From NCBI GenBank assembly GCA_964554875.1, contig CAZKQJ010000008.1, positions 1 through 64,000 on the forward strand: DNA of 64,000 nt, written 5' to 3'. Below are positions 1 through 7,229 of this stretch, piece by piece. Below the pieces are notes generated by a model that saw only the letters and a program-made list of their open reading frames with translations, made no database searches and was not told where the DNA came from. The DNA comes from Marispirochaeta sp964554875 (GTDB taxonomy: Bacteria > Spirochaetota > Spirochaetia > JC444 > Marispirochaetaceae). The position numbers were made by a program, and so were the translations under genes. How positions within the stretch are numbered: the first letter of the stretch is position 1; every line of letters begins with the position of its first letter.

Positions 1-157
1 CTGAGAAACCTGTACCGCAGCGGCGGCAACGGAAGCGCTGGATTCTGCCGAAGAGGCGGGACTGATAGGTACCATTTTTTACATACCAGCCGCCAGACGG
101 TAGGTGAGAATAATGTTTTCCGCACTCACTATTAGGACAGAAGAGGGGACGAAACAT
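1..157 (-). CDS. Partial zinc-ribbon transposase-like protein (N-terminus only)
   Basis: The first 52 codons of a minus-strand gene run off the left edge of the window. They start at an ATG at 157-155, preceded by AAGGAG about 8 bases upstream. The translation has a CPNxxC pair (residues 7-12), then WYVKNG, an arginine-rich stretch containing QRFRCRRCG, and TGFS. This CxxxxC...CxxC ribbon followed by an aromatic/Ser motif is typical of the N-terminal domain of several insertion-sequence transposases. The catalytic part is outside the window, so the family and intactness cannot be judged. It could also be a non-transposase zinc-ribbon protein. Confidence 0.55.
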   Translation of the reverse strand, partial: MFRPLFCPNSECGKHYSHLPSGGWYVKNGTYQSRLFGRIQRFRCRRCGTGFS

Positions 158-183
158 GACTGCAACTCCTTTTTTACGGGTCT

Positions 184-199
184 ACTGGTAAATACCAGT
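184..199. repeat. Perfect 7-bp inverted repeat upstream of the partial zinc-ribbon gene
   Basis: ACTGGTA and TACCAGT are separated by AA. The repeat lies between the end of chrA and the start of the partial transposase-like gene, just ahead of that gene's ribosome-binding site. It could be an operator, a small hairpin at the end of chrA, or part of an insertion-sequence end. It has no T-run, so it is not a standard terminator. Confidence 0.35.
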
Positions 200-246
200 G
201 GAACAAGGAGTTTGCTTCAGCTCATCCCCACGGTTATGGACACTAC

Positions 247-1452
247 CTAAAAAATAACCCCGAGAGCGAAGGCCGCAAGCACAATCAGGGGGGGCGGAAT
301 TTTCGTAAACCCGAGCAATAGAGCGGAGGCTACGGTTACCATCAAATTTTCTAGACTGATACCGCTGGACAGAGTCAGGATTACCGCCGCTACTGCGATA
401 AGACCGCCGGCAACCGCGTTTATCCCCGACAGGGAAAGCCGAATCGCCCGTATCTGCTTCAGGTCCTCCCACAGGGGATAGACAAAATAGATCAGCAGAA
501 GTCCGGGAAGAAATATCCCGATTCCACCAACGGCAGCCCCCAGAGCCTGAATAAGAATCCCCTCCCCTCTGGAAGCCATTCCACCGGCATAGGCGGCAAA
601 ACTGAACATCGGTCCGGGGAGTCCCTGGACAAGACCGTAACCGGTCAGGAATTCCCCGCCTGTCATGAACTGCCGAATATCAACCAGTTCTCCGTACATG
701 ACAGGAACGACTACCTGTCCGCCGCCGAAAACCAGGTATCCGTAGCGGTAAAAACGCTCAAAGTTCTCCAATAACCTGAAGTCAGTCAGGGATACAGCTG
801 CTATTCCCCCCACAGCAAGGGCTGCGAAGAGAACAAGATAGCCCCAGGGCGGACGAATCTGAACAGGGTTCCACATTCCCTTTTCCCGTTTTACCAGGAT
901 ATTTGTCAGTCCCCCGGCCGCCAGAACAAGGGGGAACACCCAGGGTGACCTGAAAAAGAAGGTAAGCACAGCAGAGCTAAGCAATAAACCCAGAGACAAA
1001 AGATCGGTAACCACCTTTCGTCCGATCCTTAAAGCCGCAACGATAATAAACCCCACCGCCATGGGTCCGATAAATCGCAGAATGGAATGGGATACATTCA
1101 TGGAAGACAAAACCTGGTACCCGAAAGAGAGAAAACCCATGGCAAAAAGAACCGGCAGGGCCCAGACAATCATCGTAAAAAAGGCAAGTTTTCTGCCCCC
1201 CATCCTGTAGCCGATGGAAACAATGGTCTGCGTACTTGTCGGTCCTGGAAGAATGCTGCACAAAGCCATCAGTTCAACAAGATCCTGCTCCTTCAAATAG
1301 CGCTTTTTTGTCACCATCCGGTCCAGAAAAACCCCCAAATGGGCCTCCGGTCCTCCATAAGCCCCAAGGGAGCAGATCAATACATCCTTCAAAAACGCCG
1401 GATAGGAAACACTGCTCCGGTGTGTTTCTTTATTGTCTTTATCAGAATTCAT
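247..1452 (-). CDS. chrA: Chromate transporter, CHR family (long-chain, two-domain)
   Basis: A 401-residue integral membrane protein with the two tandem CHR halves of the long-chain family. Half one carries GGPEAH (33-38) and LPGP (68-71). Half two carries FGGGQ (242-246) and LPGP (278-281), and about ten hydrophobic segments are visible. Family members export chromate from the cytoplasm; substrate here is inferred. The gene is divergent from a GAF-LuxR regulator. A candidate promoter has TTGCCC at 1486-1491 and TATAAC at 1464-1469 with a 16-base spacer, so expression may depend on the dyad between the two genes. Confidence 0.9.
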   Translation of the reverse strand: MNSDKDNKETHRSSVSYPAFLKDVLICSLGAYGGPEAHLGVFLDRMVTKKRYLKEQDLVELMALCSILPGPTSTQTIVSIGYRMGGRKLAFFTMIVWALPVLFAMGFLSFGYQVLSSMNVSHSILRFIGPMAVGFIIVAALRIGRKVVTDLLSLGLLLSSAVLTFFFRSPWVFPLVLAAGGLTNILVKREKGMWNPVQIRPPWGYLVLFAALAVGGIAAVSLTDFRLLENFERFYRYGYLVFGGGQVVVPVMYGELVDIRQFMTGGEFLTGYGLVQGLPGPMFSFAAYAGGMASRGEGILIQALGAAVGGIGIFLPGLLLIYFVYPLWEDLKQIRAIRLSLSGINAVAGGLIAVAAVILTLSSGISLENLMVTVASALLLGFTKIPPPLIVLAAFALGVIF

Positions 1453-1463
1453 GGCAAAGTCAA

Positions 1464-1500
1464 GTTATACATTGCACCCCCTTTGGGGCAAGACTTATAT
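1464..1500. promoter_or_regulatory. Divergent chrA/luxR promoters with a shared dyad
   Basis: The 127-base gap holds a dyad, TTGC(A)CCCC-CTTT-GGGGCAA, at 1472-1491. On the minus strand its right arm forms the -35 (TTGCCC) of the chrA promoter. On the plus strand its left arm forms TTGCAC at 1472-1477, 17 bases before TTATAT at 1495-1500. A protein bound to the dyad would therefore cover both -35 elements. A second TATAAT for the plus strand is at 1539-1544. The promoters are inferred from sequence only. Confidence 0.45.
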
Positions 1501-1579
1501 CAATCTCTGTCTGTGCTGGATTATTCACAGTTTCAGATTATAATGAGACTGTCGGAGAAAGAAATAAGGAAATCGCTCG

Positions 1580-2446
1580 ATGAAAACCGATCAGGAAACA
1601 GACAGCACCCTCATCGAACGCCTCAAGGAGCTCAATTGTCTTCTGAAAATATCAAAGCTCCTGGCCCAGCACGATATAGATCTTCCTATAATTCTCAACC
1701 AGATTGTCGATATCCTGCCCCAAGCCTTCCAGAAACCCAGGCAAACCTGCGCGAGAATCATCTACCAGGACAGCGAATATGTGACCGGGAATTTTCATGC
1801 TGAGCATGAGGTCATACGGGAGCCGATTTGTATTAACCGTATAACAGTAGGTTGTGTAGAAGTGTATTTCCTAGAAAAAAACAGGGACCCCCAGGCCAAC
1901 AATTTCCTTGTCGAGGAACAGACTCTGCTTTCCGCCATTGCAGATCAGATTGGTATGGTTATCTCAAAAAAGGAAGCGGAGCTGTCCCTCCACAAGGCAG
2001 TGGACCAGCTGAAGGAGAACTCCATCCAGCTGGAAAATAAAAATATTGCCCTCAAGGAACTTCTGTATCAGATACAGGGCGAACGAGAAAATTATGTACG
2101 ATCGATTCGGAAACAGATAGAAGAATCTGTACTCCCTGCTCTCGTCAGGATTCTTCAGAATCCAAAGACCGATACAGATATCCGTGAATACGCCAGGATT
2201 GCCGGAGATGCCCTGGGTGATATAAGCGCTTCCTTTGCAACCAAGGACAATCGGGAGACTGCTTCATTAAGCCCCAGGGAAATGGAGATCTGCGGTATGA
2301 TCAAGCGGGGTCTGAGTACAAAAGAGATTTGTTCTCTCTTGGGACTTTCTATTCAGACCGTGGAAAAGCACCGCTACAACATTCGAAAAAAAATGGGCAT
2401 TGCCGGGAAAAAAGTAAATCTTGCCGTTTTCCTCAGGGAGAAATAG
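1580..2446 (+). CDS. GAF-domain LuxR-family transcriptional regulator
   Basis: A 288-residue soluble regulator. Residues about 30-140 look like a GAF sensor ending in DQIGMVIS. A helical, probably coiled-coil linker follows (about 135-190), then a C-terminal LuxR helix-turn-helix (about 227-285) with LSPREMEI, STKEICSLLGLS and TVEKHRYNIRKK. There is no receiver domain, so control is probably by ligand or redox through GAF. Start chosen at the ATG after AAGGAAA. Being divergent from chrA with a dyad between them, it may regulate chrA, but this is inference. Confidence 0.85.
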   Translation: MKTDQETDSTLIERLKELNCLLKISKLLAQHDIDLPIILNQIVDILPQAFQKPRQTCARIIYQDSEYVTGNFHAEHEVIREPICINRITVGCVEVYFLEKNRDPQANNFLVEEQTLLSAIADQIGMVISKKEAELSLHKAVDQLKENSIQLENKNIALKELLYQIQGERENYVRSIRKQIEESVLPALVRILQNPKTDTDIREYARIAGDALGDISASFATKDNRETASLSPREMEICGMIKRGLSTKEICSLLGLSIQTVEKHRYNIRKKMGIAGKKVNLAVFLREK

Positions 2447-2453
2447 CTACACC

Positions 2454-2479
2454 AACCTGGTAGTAGTAGCTACCAGGTT
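2454..2479 (+). terminator. Hairpin after the LuxR gene
   Basis: AACCTGGTAG and CTACCAGGTT form a perfect 10-bp stem with a 6-base loop, starting 7 bases after the stop codon. Only three T residues follow, so it is either a weak intrinsic terminator or a 3'-stabilising stem between the regulator and the Rnk-like gene. Confidence 0.5.
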
Positions 2480-2530
2480 TCTACCGGTTCTTGCATGGTT
2501 GCTTCTTTTCCTGCCTGAGACTAAGGTCCT

Positions 2531-2956
2531 ATGAATATGGAATACAACCTTCGCACCTTCAATGCCCACGATATAGAACGCATACGTGGGTTTCTGGACC
2601 TGGCAACGGACAGTAAAAAAGGCGAGCGATATAAATCACTGATCCGCCTTAAAAACGATCTGGCGTACGCAGATGTAGTCGATCCGGAAGAGATGCCCGG
2701 AGACGTTGTCACCATGAATTCCCTAATTCGCATAGACAACGCCAGTTCTAGCGGAACTGAGGAAATTACTCTTGTGTTCCCTCAGGAAGCTGATTACAAG
2801 CTGGGCAAGGTCTCTCTCCTCGCTCCTCTGGGCGCAGCGCTTTTGGGATGCAGACAGGGCGAAACCGTAACCTACATTGCCCCCGGCGGCGAAGTTAAGG
2901 TAAAGATCCTGGAAATTCTCTATCAGCCTGAGGCCAACGGGGATTTTGTATCCTGA
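2531..2956 (+). CDS. rnk: Rnk-like protein with GreA/GreB C-terminal domain
   Basis: A 141-residue protein matching the Rnk/regulator of nucleoside diphosphate kinase type. It has a short helical N-terminus and, from about residue 55, the GreA/GreB C-terminal fold: VTMNS, the acidic/hydrophobic strand EITLVFP, LLAPLGAALLG and GETVTYIAPGGEVKVKI. These proteins bind RNA polymerase near the secondary channel. The long GreA-type coiled coil is missing, so transcript-cleavage activity is not expected. Its stop overlaps the next ATG by one base (TGATG), so the two genes are translationally coupled. Confidence 0.8.
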   Translation: MNMEYNLRTFNAHDIERIRGFLDLATDSKKGERYKSLIRLKNDLAYADVVDPEEMPGDVVTMNSLIRIDNASSSGTEEITLVFPQEADYKLGKVSLLAPLGAALLGCRQGETVTYIAPGGEVKVKILEILYQPEANGDFVS

Positions 2957-3528
2957 TGCCCCTCGAAGCCTGGATGACAGACTGGATTATTCTGCCCCTC
3001 GTTATCTTTATCAGCAGGGTAATCGATGTTTCTTTGGGAACTCTCAGAATCATTCTTGCTTCCCGGGGAAACCAGAAATACGCACCTTTGATCGGGTTCT
3101 TCGAGATTCTTCTCTGGCTCATAGTCGCACGGCAGGTCCTGTCCAACATGTCAAATCCTGCCAGTGTATTGGCGTATGCTCTTGGTTTCTCCGCCGGTAC
3201 ATACCTGGGGATAAAACTTGAAAACGCCTTTGCCTTTGGTGATGTTTTGATCCGCATCGTCTGTAAAGATACAGGGAGTTCTATCGCCAGCAGCCTGCGC
3301 AGCTTTGGATACGGCGTAACCCAGGTAAATGCCGAAGGAAAGGACGGACCCGTAACCATTCTGTTCAGCGTGATTGCAAGGAAAGATATCCCTGAGGTGG
3401 AAAAACGAATCCACGGCCTGGACAGAAACGCTTTTTACTCCATAGAAGATGTTCGTTTTCTTAACTCCGCATCCAAACGCTGGATTACTCAGGAAGCTCG
3501 GGTTCAGTCTGCAGGCCGGGCAAAATAA
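2956..3528 (+). CDS. UPF0316/DUF2179 family membrane protein
   Basis: A 190-residue protein with three hydrophobic segments in the first 95 residues, including the family signature SRVIDVSLGTLR near residues 20-31. A soluble C-terminal domain follows (about 100-180), with the alternating alpha/beta pattern of DUF2179. This matches UPF0316, a family of unknown function in which the DUF2179 part is thought to bind small ligands. It is coupled to the upstream rnk-like gene by a one-base stop/start overlap. Confidence 0.8.
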   Translation: MPLEAWMTDWIILPLVIFISRVIDVSLGTLRIILASRGNQKYAPLIGFFEILLWLIVARQVLSNMSNPASVLAYALGFSAGTYLGIKLENAFAFGDVLIRIVCKDTGSSIASSLRSFGYGVTQVNAEGKDGPVTILFSVIARKDIPEVEKRIHGLDRNAFYSIEDVRFLNSASKRWITQEARVQSAGRAK

Positions 3529-3595
3529 ATACTTAAGTATCCGATATCCTGGAGAGAAAGGATACCAAAGTCGCCCGGCGGTCAAGCGAGACCGC
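3529..3595. other. Convergent gap with small inverted repeats
   Basis: The 106-base gap between two convergent genes contains a perfect 12-bp palindrome, ATACTTAAGTAT (3529-3540). It also contains a hairpin GCGGTC-AAGCGA-GACCGC (3578-3595). Neither is followed by a T-run on either strand, so they are candidate bidirectional stem-loops and not clear intrinsic terminators. Confidence 0.35.
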
Positions 3596-3634
3596 GGAAA
3601 TTAAAATCGAATCTACCGATCTTCACTGATTTCC

Positions 3635-4375
3635 TTACACTATCCACTTGCGGCGTATATTTCTAAGACTGATGGCGAAAAGAAAAAGACAGAATGCCGA
3701 AAGGACGGCGAAGTTCAGGGCCGTCGGCATGGTACCGGAACCGCCGATTGAACGATGCAGAATATCGGCCCCGTAGGTCAACGGCAGCGCGTACGAGACG
3801 GGCTGCAGCCAGAACGGCAGGGCCGCCACAGGAACGAACAGGCCGCAGAGAAAGATCATGGGAAAGCGGAAAAAATTGGAGAAAGTCTGCGCCTCGAAAA
3901 CCTCACTGACAGACACTGCAATAAAGAGACCGAGGAAGGTTGAACTCACTGCAATTAGTATCACCACGGGAACGAGACTCAGCCAGTCCACCCCGCTCAG
4001 GTCCGTAATAAAAGAGGCGATAAGTACGGGGACAAAGGCGTTCACCGCACCGAAAAAGATCGCCCCGGCCGTTTTTGCCAGCATCAGCAGCTCCAGAGAA
4101 ATGGGAGCGAGCAGGAGTCGTTCGAAGGAACGCCCTTTTTTCTCGAAGGTGACGGTAACCGCCAGCATGCTGGTCGTACCGAAGAGTACCGAGACGCCCA
4201 TCACACCGGGGAGTATAGACAGGATGCTCTCGAAACCGCTTCCGGACCTGACAAAAAAGGCGGCGGTCCAGGCAAGGGGAAAAACCAGACCCCAACTGAT
4301 GTTCGGGGGCTTAAGGTAGTAGCTGCGCATGTCCTTGACGAGTATATTCCAGAAGGCAATCCATTTCTTCATCAT
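3635..4375 (-). CDS. ABC-2 type transporter permease
   Basis: A 246-residue membrane protein with about six transmembrane segments, arranged like the ABC-2 permeases of DrrB/daunorubicin type. It has a cytoplasmic N-terminus, the central FFRFPMIFLCGLFVPVAALP segment and a final hydrophobic hairpin. It lies two bases downstream of its ATPase and would form the export channel. Substrate is not visible in the sequence. The ArsR regulator and Cys-rich microprotein in the same locus suggest metal, metalloid or thiol-linked export, but that is inference. Confidence 0.85.
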   Translation of the reverse strand: MMKKWIAFWNILVKDMRSYYLKPPNISWGLVFPLAWTAAFFVRSGSGFESILSILPGVMGVSVLFGTTSMLAVTVTFEKKGRSFERLLLAPISLELLMLAKTAGAIFFGAVNAFVPVLIASFITDLSGVDWLSLVPVVILIAVSSTFLGLFIAVSVSEVFEAQTFSNFFRFPMIFLCGLFVPVAALPFWLQPVSYALPLTYGADILHRSIGGSGTMPTALNFAVLSAFCLFLFAISLRNIRRKWIV

Positions 4376-4377
4376 AT

Positions 4378-5361
4378 CTATCCCTTCCTCTTCTTTTCCT
4401 GTTCTTTGTTCATTTCTCCCGCCTCTATGCCGGTAATCTTCACGAAGACCTCCTCGAGGGAAGGACGAATCTTTCTGGCTTCGTAAATCTCCACTCCCCT
4501 GTCTTCGAGAAAACGAACGATTGGTCCCACCTGGATAGTTTTCGAGGACTCAACGTGAATTTTCCTTTCCGAATCGACGCGACAGTCAAGATCGGGAAAC
4601 TCTCCAGCGAGCCGGGAACAGAGCTCTTCGTCAGTATCCGAGAGCTCGAAATGCATGATCTGCCTGTCCTGGTACCCGCTCATAAGATGCCCGACGGTAT
4701 CGATAGTTTCAATCCTGCCGGATACGATAAAGGCGATACGGCTGCAGAGCTTCTCCGCCTCTTCTATGTAATGCGTGGTCAGAAAGATGGTAGTTCCCCG
4801 GGCATTCAGATCGGCTATCAGGCGCCGCAGCTGCCGAGCACTGGCCACATCGATACCACTGGTCGGTTCATCGAGGAAAAGGATTTCCGGTGAGTGGATT
4901 ATTCCGGCAGCTATGGTGAGCTTACGCTTCATGCCCTTGGAGTAACTGGCGAACTTTCTCCCCGCTGCTGCCGTCAAACCGAAGTACTCCAGGAGCTCCC
5001 GAGCACGCGTTTCCCGATCACTACGCCTCATCCCGTACAGGGCTCCGCAGAAACAGAGATTCTCGAAACCGGATAATTCGGGGTAAAGGTTGCTCTCGTC
5101 GGGAACCACGCCCATCAGATGCTGAGCTGCCTTCGGATTTCTGGAGCAGTCGATACCGCCAATCCGTATCGCACCAGTATCCGGCCGGGCCATTCCGGTC
5201 AGCATGTTGATTGTCGTAGTTTTTCCGGCACCATTCGGACCGAGGAAACCGAACAGCTCACCCCTGGATACCGAGAATTCTACATTACATACAGCCTTCA
5301 CCTCTCCAAAGCTCTTCGAGAGGCTCCGGACACGGATAACATCAGTCCCTTGTCCATCCAT
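4378..5361 (-). CDS. ABC transporter ATP-binding protein (DrrA-like)
   Basis: A 327-residue ATPase. Walker A GPNGAGKTT (41-49), signature YSKGMKR (140-146), Walker B LFLDEP (161-166) and switch His in TTH (195-197) are all intact. A DUF4162-type C-terminal extension (about 225-310) is typical of drug exporters of the DrrA group. The N-terminus carries several Cys residues beyond the usual number (C25, C72, C103, C105). The start ATG lies 9 bases after the Cys-rich gene's stop, and its ribosome-binding site AGGA overlaps that stop, so translation is coupled. Confidence 0.88.
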   Translation of the reverse strand: MDGQGTDVIRVRSLSKSFGEVKAVCNVEFSVSRGELFGFLGPNGAGKTTTINMLTGMARPDTGAIRIGGIDCSRNPKAAQHLMGVVPDESNLYPELSGFENLCFCGALYGMRRSDRETRARELLEYFGLTAAAGRKFASYSKGMKRKLTIAAGIIHSPEILFLDEPTSGIDVASARQLRRLIADLNARGTTIFLTTHYIEEAEKLCSRIAFIVSGRIETIDTVGHLMSGYQDRQIMHFELSDTDEELCSRLAGEFPDLDCRVDSERKIHVESSKTIQVGPIVRFLEDRGVEIYEARKIRPSLEEVFVKITGIEAGEMNKEQEKKRKG

Positions 5362-5370
5362 AGATTTTTC

Positions 5371-5526
5371 CTATTTGTGTTTTTCGCAACAGCAGGAATG
5401 TTTCGCTTCACTATCACCGTGACATCTGCATATCTGTTCGGGCCCGCAGTTCTCAGGCTTATCCTTCAGAAATTCCGGCCGGCTGCATTCTTCGTTTCTC
5501 TTGTCCCTTTCTACACAGCATGACAT
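5371..5526 (-). CDS. Cysteine-rich microprotein at the head of the ABC operon
   Basis: A 51-residue ORF starting at ATG 5526-5524 after AAGGGGG. It holds nine cysteines (3, 4, 14, 27, 33, 35, 45, 46, 47) plus several His, Asp and Glu, with MSCC at the N-terminus, CRCHG in the middle and CCCEKH near the end. It has no signal peptide and no membrane segment. The Cys density and the neighbouring ArsR gene suggest a metal- or metalloid-binding chaperone, sensor or sink. It is not a known metallothionein by eye. I see no recognisable family; a search with short-ORF settings would be needed. Confidence 0.6.
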   Translation of the reverse strand: MSCCVERDKRNEECSRPEFLKDKPENCGPEQICRCHGDSEAKHSCCCEKHK

Positions 5527-5565
5527 CTTCGTTTTCCCCCTTATGATGAAAACTCACGCCTCTAT

Positions 5566-5594
5566 ATTATATTAGTATATTCGTAGTTACTAAT
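5566..5594 (-). promoter_or_regulatory. Promoter and operator of the microprotein-ABC operon
   Basis: On the minus strand, TTAGTA (5588-5593) and TATAAT (5566-5571) are 16 bases apart. Between and over them lies a 24-bp inverted repeat, ATTAGTA...TACTAAT (5571-5594). The same 24-bp geometry occurs in front of arsR, which supports a shared ArsR operator. Confidence 0.55.
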
Positions 5595-5633
5595 TTAGGT
5601 GATACAATCCGCCCCGGCACCCCAGTGTCATTC

Positions 5634-5981
5634 TCAATAGTCCCTGCAGTATGATTCTTTCCTGAGACTTTCGGGTTCGAACCCGTTGTCAGGATCGAAA
5701 ACCCTGTCCACCAACTTTTTCCATTCAGCAAAGGTAGTATCATTCAGGCGGTAATGAACGTGAAATCCCCGCTTTTCATCTATAACCAGACCCGCGTCCC
5801 GCATGATTCTCAGGTGTTGAGAAACCGCTCCCTGACTTATTCCCAGATTGCAGGCCAGGGCATTTACGCACAGGGTTTTCTTCTTCAAGAGGTAGATAAT
5901 CTTTATTCTGCTCTCCACCGAGAGAATTTTCAGGATACGGGCCTGCTCTTTTGTTCTGATACCGTTTATTGTATACTCCAT
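5634..5981 (-). CDS. ArsR-family winged-helix repressor
   Basis: A 115-residue regulator with the ArsR/SmtB winged helix: LSVESRIKIIYLL, then LCVNALACNLGISQGAVSQHLRIMRDAGLV, then the wing ending in HVHYRL. In the classical arsenic sensor the second helix carries CxC; here it is LCVNALAC, with one Cys at about 38 and another at about 44. A third Cys sits near the C-terminus. The inducer is therefore not predictable. It lies upstream of the Cys-rich/ABC operon on the same strand, with identical operator-like repeats before both units, so it probably represses itself and the exporter. Confidence 0.88.
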   Translation of the reverse strand: MEYTINGIRTKEQARILKILSVESRIKIIYLLKKKTLCVNALACNLGISQGAVSQHLRIMRDAGLVIDEKRGFHVHYRLNDTTFAEWKKLVDRVFDPDNGFEPESLRKESYCRDY

Positions 5982-5986
5982 AGCTT

Positions 5987-6031
5987 ATTAGTTTTCGCTA
6001 ATATACTAATACACTATTCAATTTACGACAA
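5987..6031 (-). promoter_or_regulatory. arsR promoter with operator over the -10 region
   Basis: On the minus strand, TTGTCG (6026-6031) and TAGTAT (6003-6008) are 17 bases apart. The 24-bp repeat ATTAGT...TACTAAT (5987-6010) covers the -10 and reaches to within 5 bases of the arsR ATG. This position would allow autorepression. Confidence 0.55.
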
Positions 6032-6067
6032 TGCTATTTCTAAAAAAAGGGACAATATAAGCCCCAC

Positions 6068-6126
6068 GGATGCACAAAGAGCGCCGCACGGCGCTCTTTG
6101 TCTTTTTTTTGCCGGAGACCGGACTT
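6068..6126. repeat. 59-bp direct repeat, copy 1 (tRNA-Leu 3' end plus hairpin)
   Basis: A perfect copy of 6213-6271, offset by 145 bases. It contains the hairpin ACAAAGAGCGCC-GCAC-GGCGCTCTTTGT followed by CTTTTTTTT on the plus strand, and then the last 16 bases of tRNA-Leu. The rest of the tRNA is absent here, so copy 1 is a partial duplicate. Confidence 0.8.
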
Positions 6127-6212
6127 CAGCCTCGCTTCCCTTCCGGGAAGCTTCGGCCCCCGCGAGTGCCTTCGGCACTCTCTCGGACAAGTTCAAGTCC
6201 TTGCCTCCCTCT
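6127..6212. other. Spacer between the two repeat copies, hairpin-rich
   Basis: Eighty-six bases with no convincing gene. Two stem-loops are visible: CTTCCC-TTCC-GGGAAG and GAGTGCC-TTC-GGCACTC. A GTTCAAGTCC string resembles a tRNA T-loop, but no matching acceptor or anticodon arm can be found, so it is at most a tRNA relic. Confidence 0.4.
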
Positions 6213-6271
6213 GGATGCACAAAGAGCGCCGCACGGCGCTCTTTGTCTTTTTTTTGCCGGAGACCGGACTT
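6213..6271. repeat. 59-bp direct repeat, copy 2 (overlaps the tRNA-Leu 3' end)
   Basis: Identical to 6068-6126. The hairpin lies just beyond the tRNA 3' end and its T8 tract is read on the plus strand. On the tRNA strand the same hairpin is preceded by A-residues and lacks a following T-tract, so as a tRNA terminator it would be poor. Confidence 0.8.
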
Positions 6272-6341
6272 GAACCGGTACGGGCTTATTAAGCCCGGGG
6301 GATTTTAAGTCCCCGGTGTCTACCAATTTCACCACTCCGGC
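6255..6341 (-). tRNA. tRNA-Leu (UAA anticodon)
   Basis: The minus strand folds as a class II tRNA. The acceptor stem GCCGGAG pairs with CTCCGGC and is followed by discriminator A. The D-loop contains TGGTAGACA, the anticodon loop is CTTAAAA with anticodon TAA, the long variable arm is GGGCTTAATAAGCCC, and the T-arm contains GGTTCAAGTCC. The 3' CCA is not encoded. It reads UUA and UUG leucine codons. The last 16 bases of the tRNA belong to a 59-bp direct repeat that recurs 145 bases away. Confidence 0.93.
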
Positions 6342-6419
6342 GTTCTATTTTGCAAAAACGATACTACCTGTCTTGCATCGATCAGTCAAGCGCTGCTACC
6401 ATGCGCGGGTCAGTCGCTT

Positions 6420-7229
6420 ATGAAGAAGAAACCTGAAGCACCCGATATACACGGATACGTGGATACCCATTTTCATGTCCTTCACTCATTAAAAAAAGGT
6501 CTCTCCCGTCAGGAAGTCCTGGATTCTGCTTTTACTACCGGTATGTCCCGGGGGATTGATATAGCCACCGGCCCCGATGAGTTCGACAAACGCCTCTCTT
6601 TTTCACAGGCCTATCCGGGTCTTTTCCTCAGCGTAGGCTTTTACCCAAGCTGGGCGAAATCTATTCCGGACAATATGGAAGCGAACCTCATTGAACAGGC
6701 CCAGAAAAGCAGCAAGGTTATTGCTATTGGCGAAGCCGGCCTCGATTACCACTGGAACTACGCCACCCCACAGAAGCAGAAGGAACTCTTCTCGCGACAG
6801 ATCAATGTTGCAAACCAGCTTGAGCTGCCGGTCATTGTTCACTGCAGAGACGCCCAGGAGGACCTTGTACGGCTTCTTAAGGATACACGGGCCGAATACG
6901 GTGGGGTGATTCACTGTTTTTCCGGGGACTACCCCTTTGCTTCGGCCTGCGTGGATCTTGGATTTCATATCTCCTTTGCCGGGAATCTGACTTACAGAAA
7001 TGCTCCGGAACTGCGGGATGTTCTGAAAAACTTACCTCTGCAGTCCCTCCTGTTCGAGACGGATGCCCCTTATCTTTCTCCTGAACCCAGAAGGGGCAGA
7101 ACTAATACGCCATCTAATGTTAGATTTACCTATCAGGCCGCAGCTGAACTTCTGAACATTGAAACAGAAGCGCTTGTCAATACGGTTCGGAAGAACATGG
7201 AAGAGCTTTTTAATCTTCCAGAATCATAA
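6420..7229 (+). CDS. tatD: TatD-family metal-dependent hydrolase
   Basis: A 269-residue amidohydrolase-superfamily nuclease. The metal ligands are all present: HFH (17-19), Glu105 in GEAGLDYHW, His141 in VIVHCRD, His165 in VIHCFSGD and Asp215 in ETDAPYLSP. TatD enzymes are cytoplasmic 3'-5' DNases/RNases or D-aminoacyl hydrolases. Length is normal for the family. The last 20 bases overlap the convergent OmpA-family gene end to end. Confidence 0.93.
   Translation: MKKKPEAPDIHGYVDTHFHVLHSLKKGLSRQEVLDSAFTTGMSRGIDIATGPDEFDKRLSFSQAYPGLFLSVGFYPSWAKSIPDNMEANLIEQAQKSSKVIAIGEAGLDYHWNYATPQKQKELFSRQINVANQLELPVIVHCRDAQEDLVRLLKDTRAEYGGVIHCFSGDYPFASACVDLGFHISFAGNLTYRNAPELRDVLKNLPLQSLLFETDAPYLSPEPRRGRTNTPSNVRFTYQAAAELLNIETEALVNTVRKNMEELFNLPES

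Noticed and set aside
3529..3634. Intrinsic terminators in the convergent gap
   Set aside because: Stems are present but no T-rich tract follows on either strand.
6127..6212. A second tRNA gene between the repeat copies
   Set aside because: Only a T-loop-like GTTCAAGTCC is seen; there is no acceptor stem or anticodon loop.
6068..6271. CRISPR array
   Set aside because: There are only two repeats, they contain tRNA sequence, and no cas genes are near.
6023..6335. Minus- and plus-strand ORFs rich in Arg, Gly and Pro
   Set aside because: They are translations of the tRNA and repeat sequence in other frames, with no ribosome-binding site.
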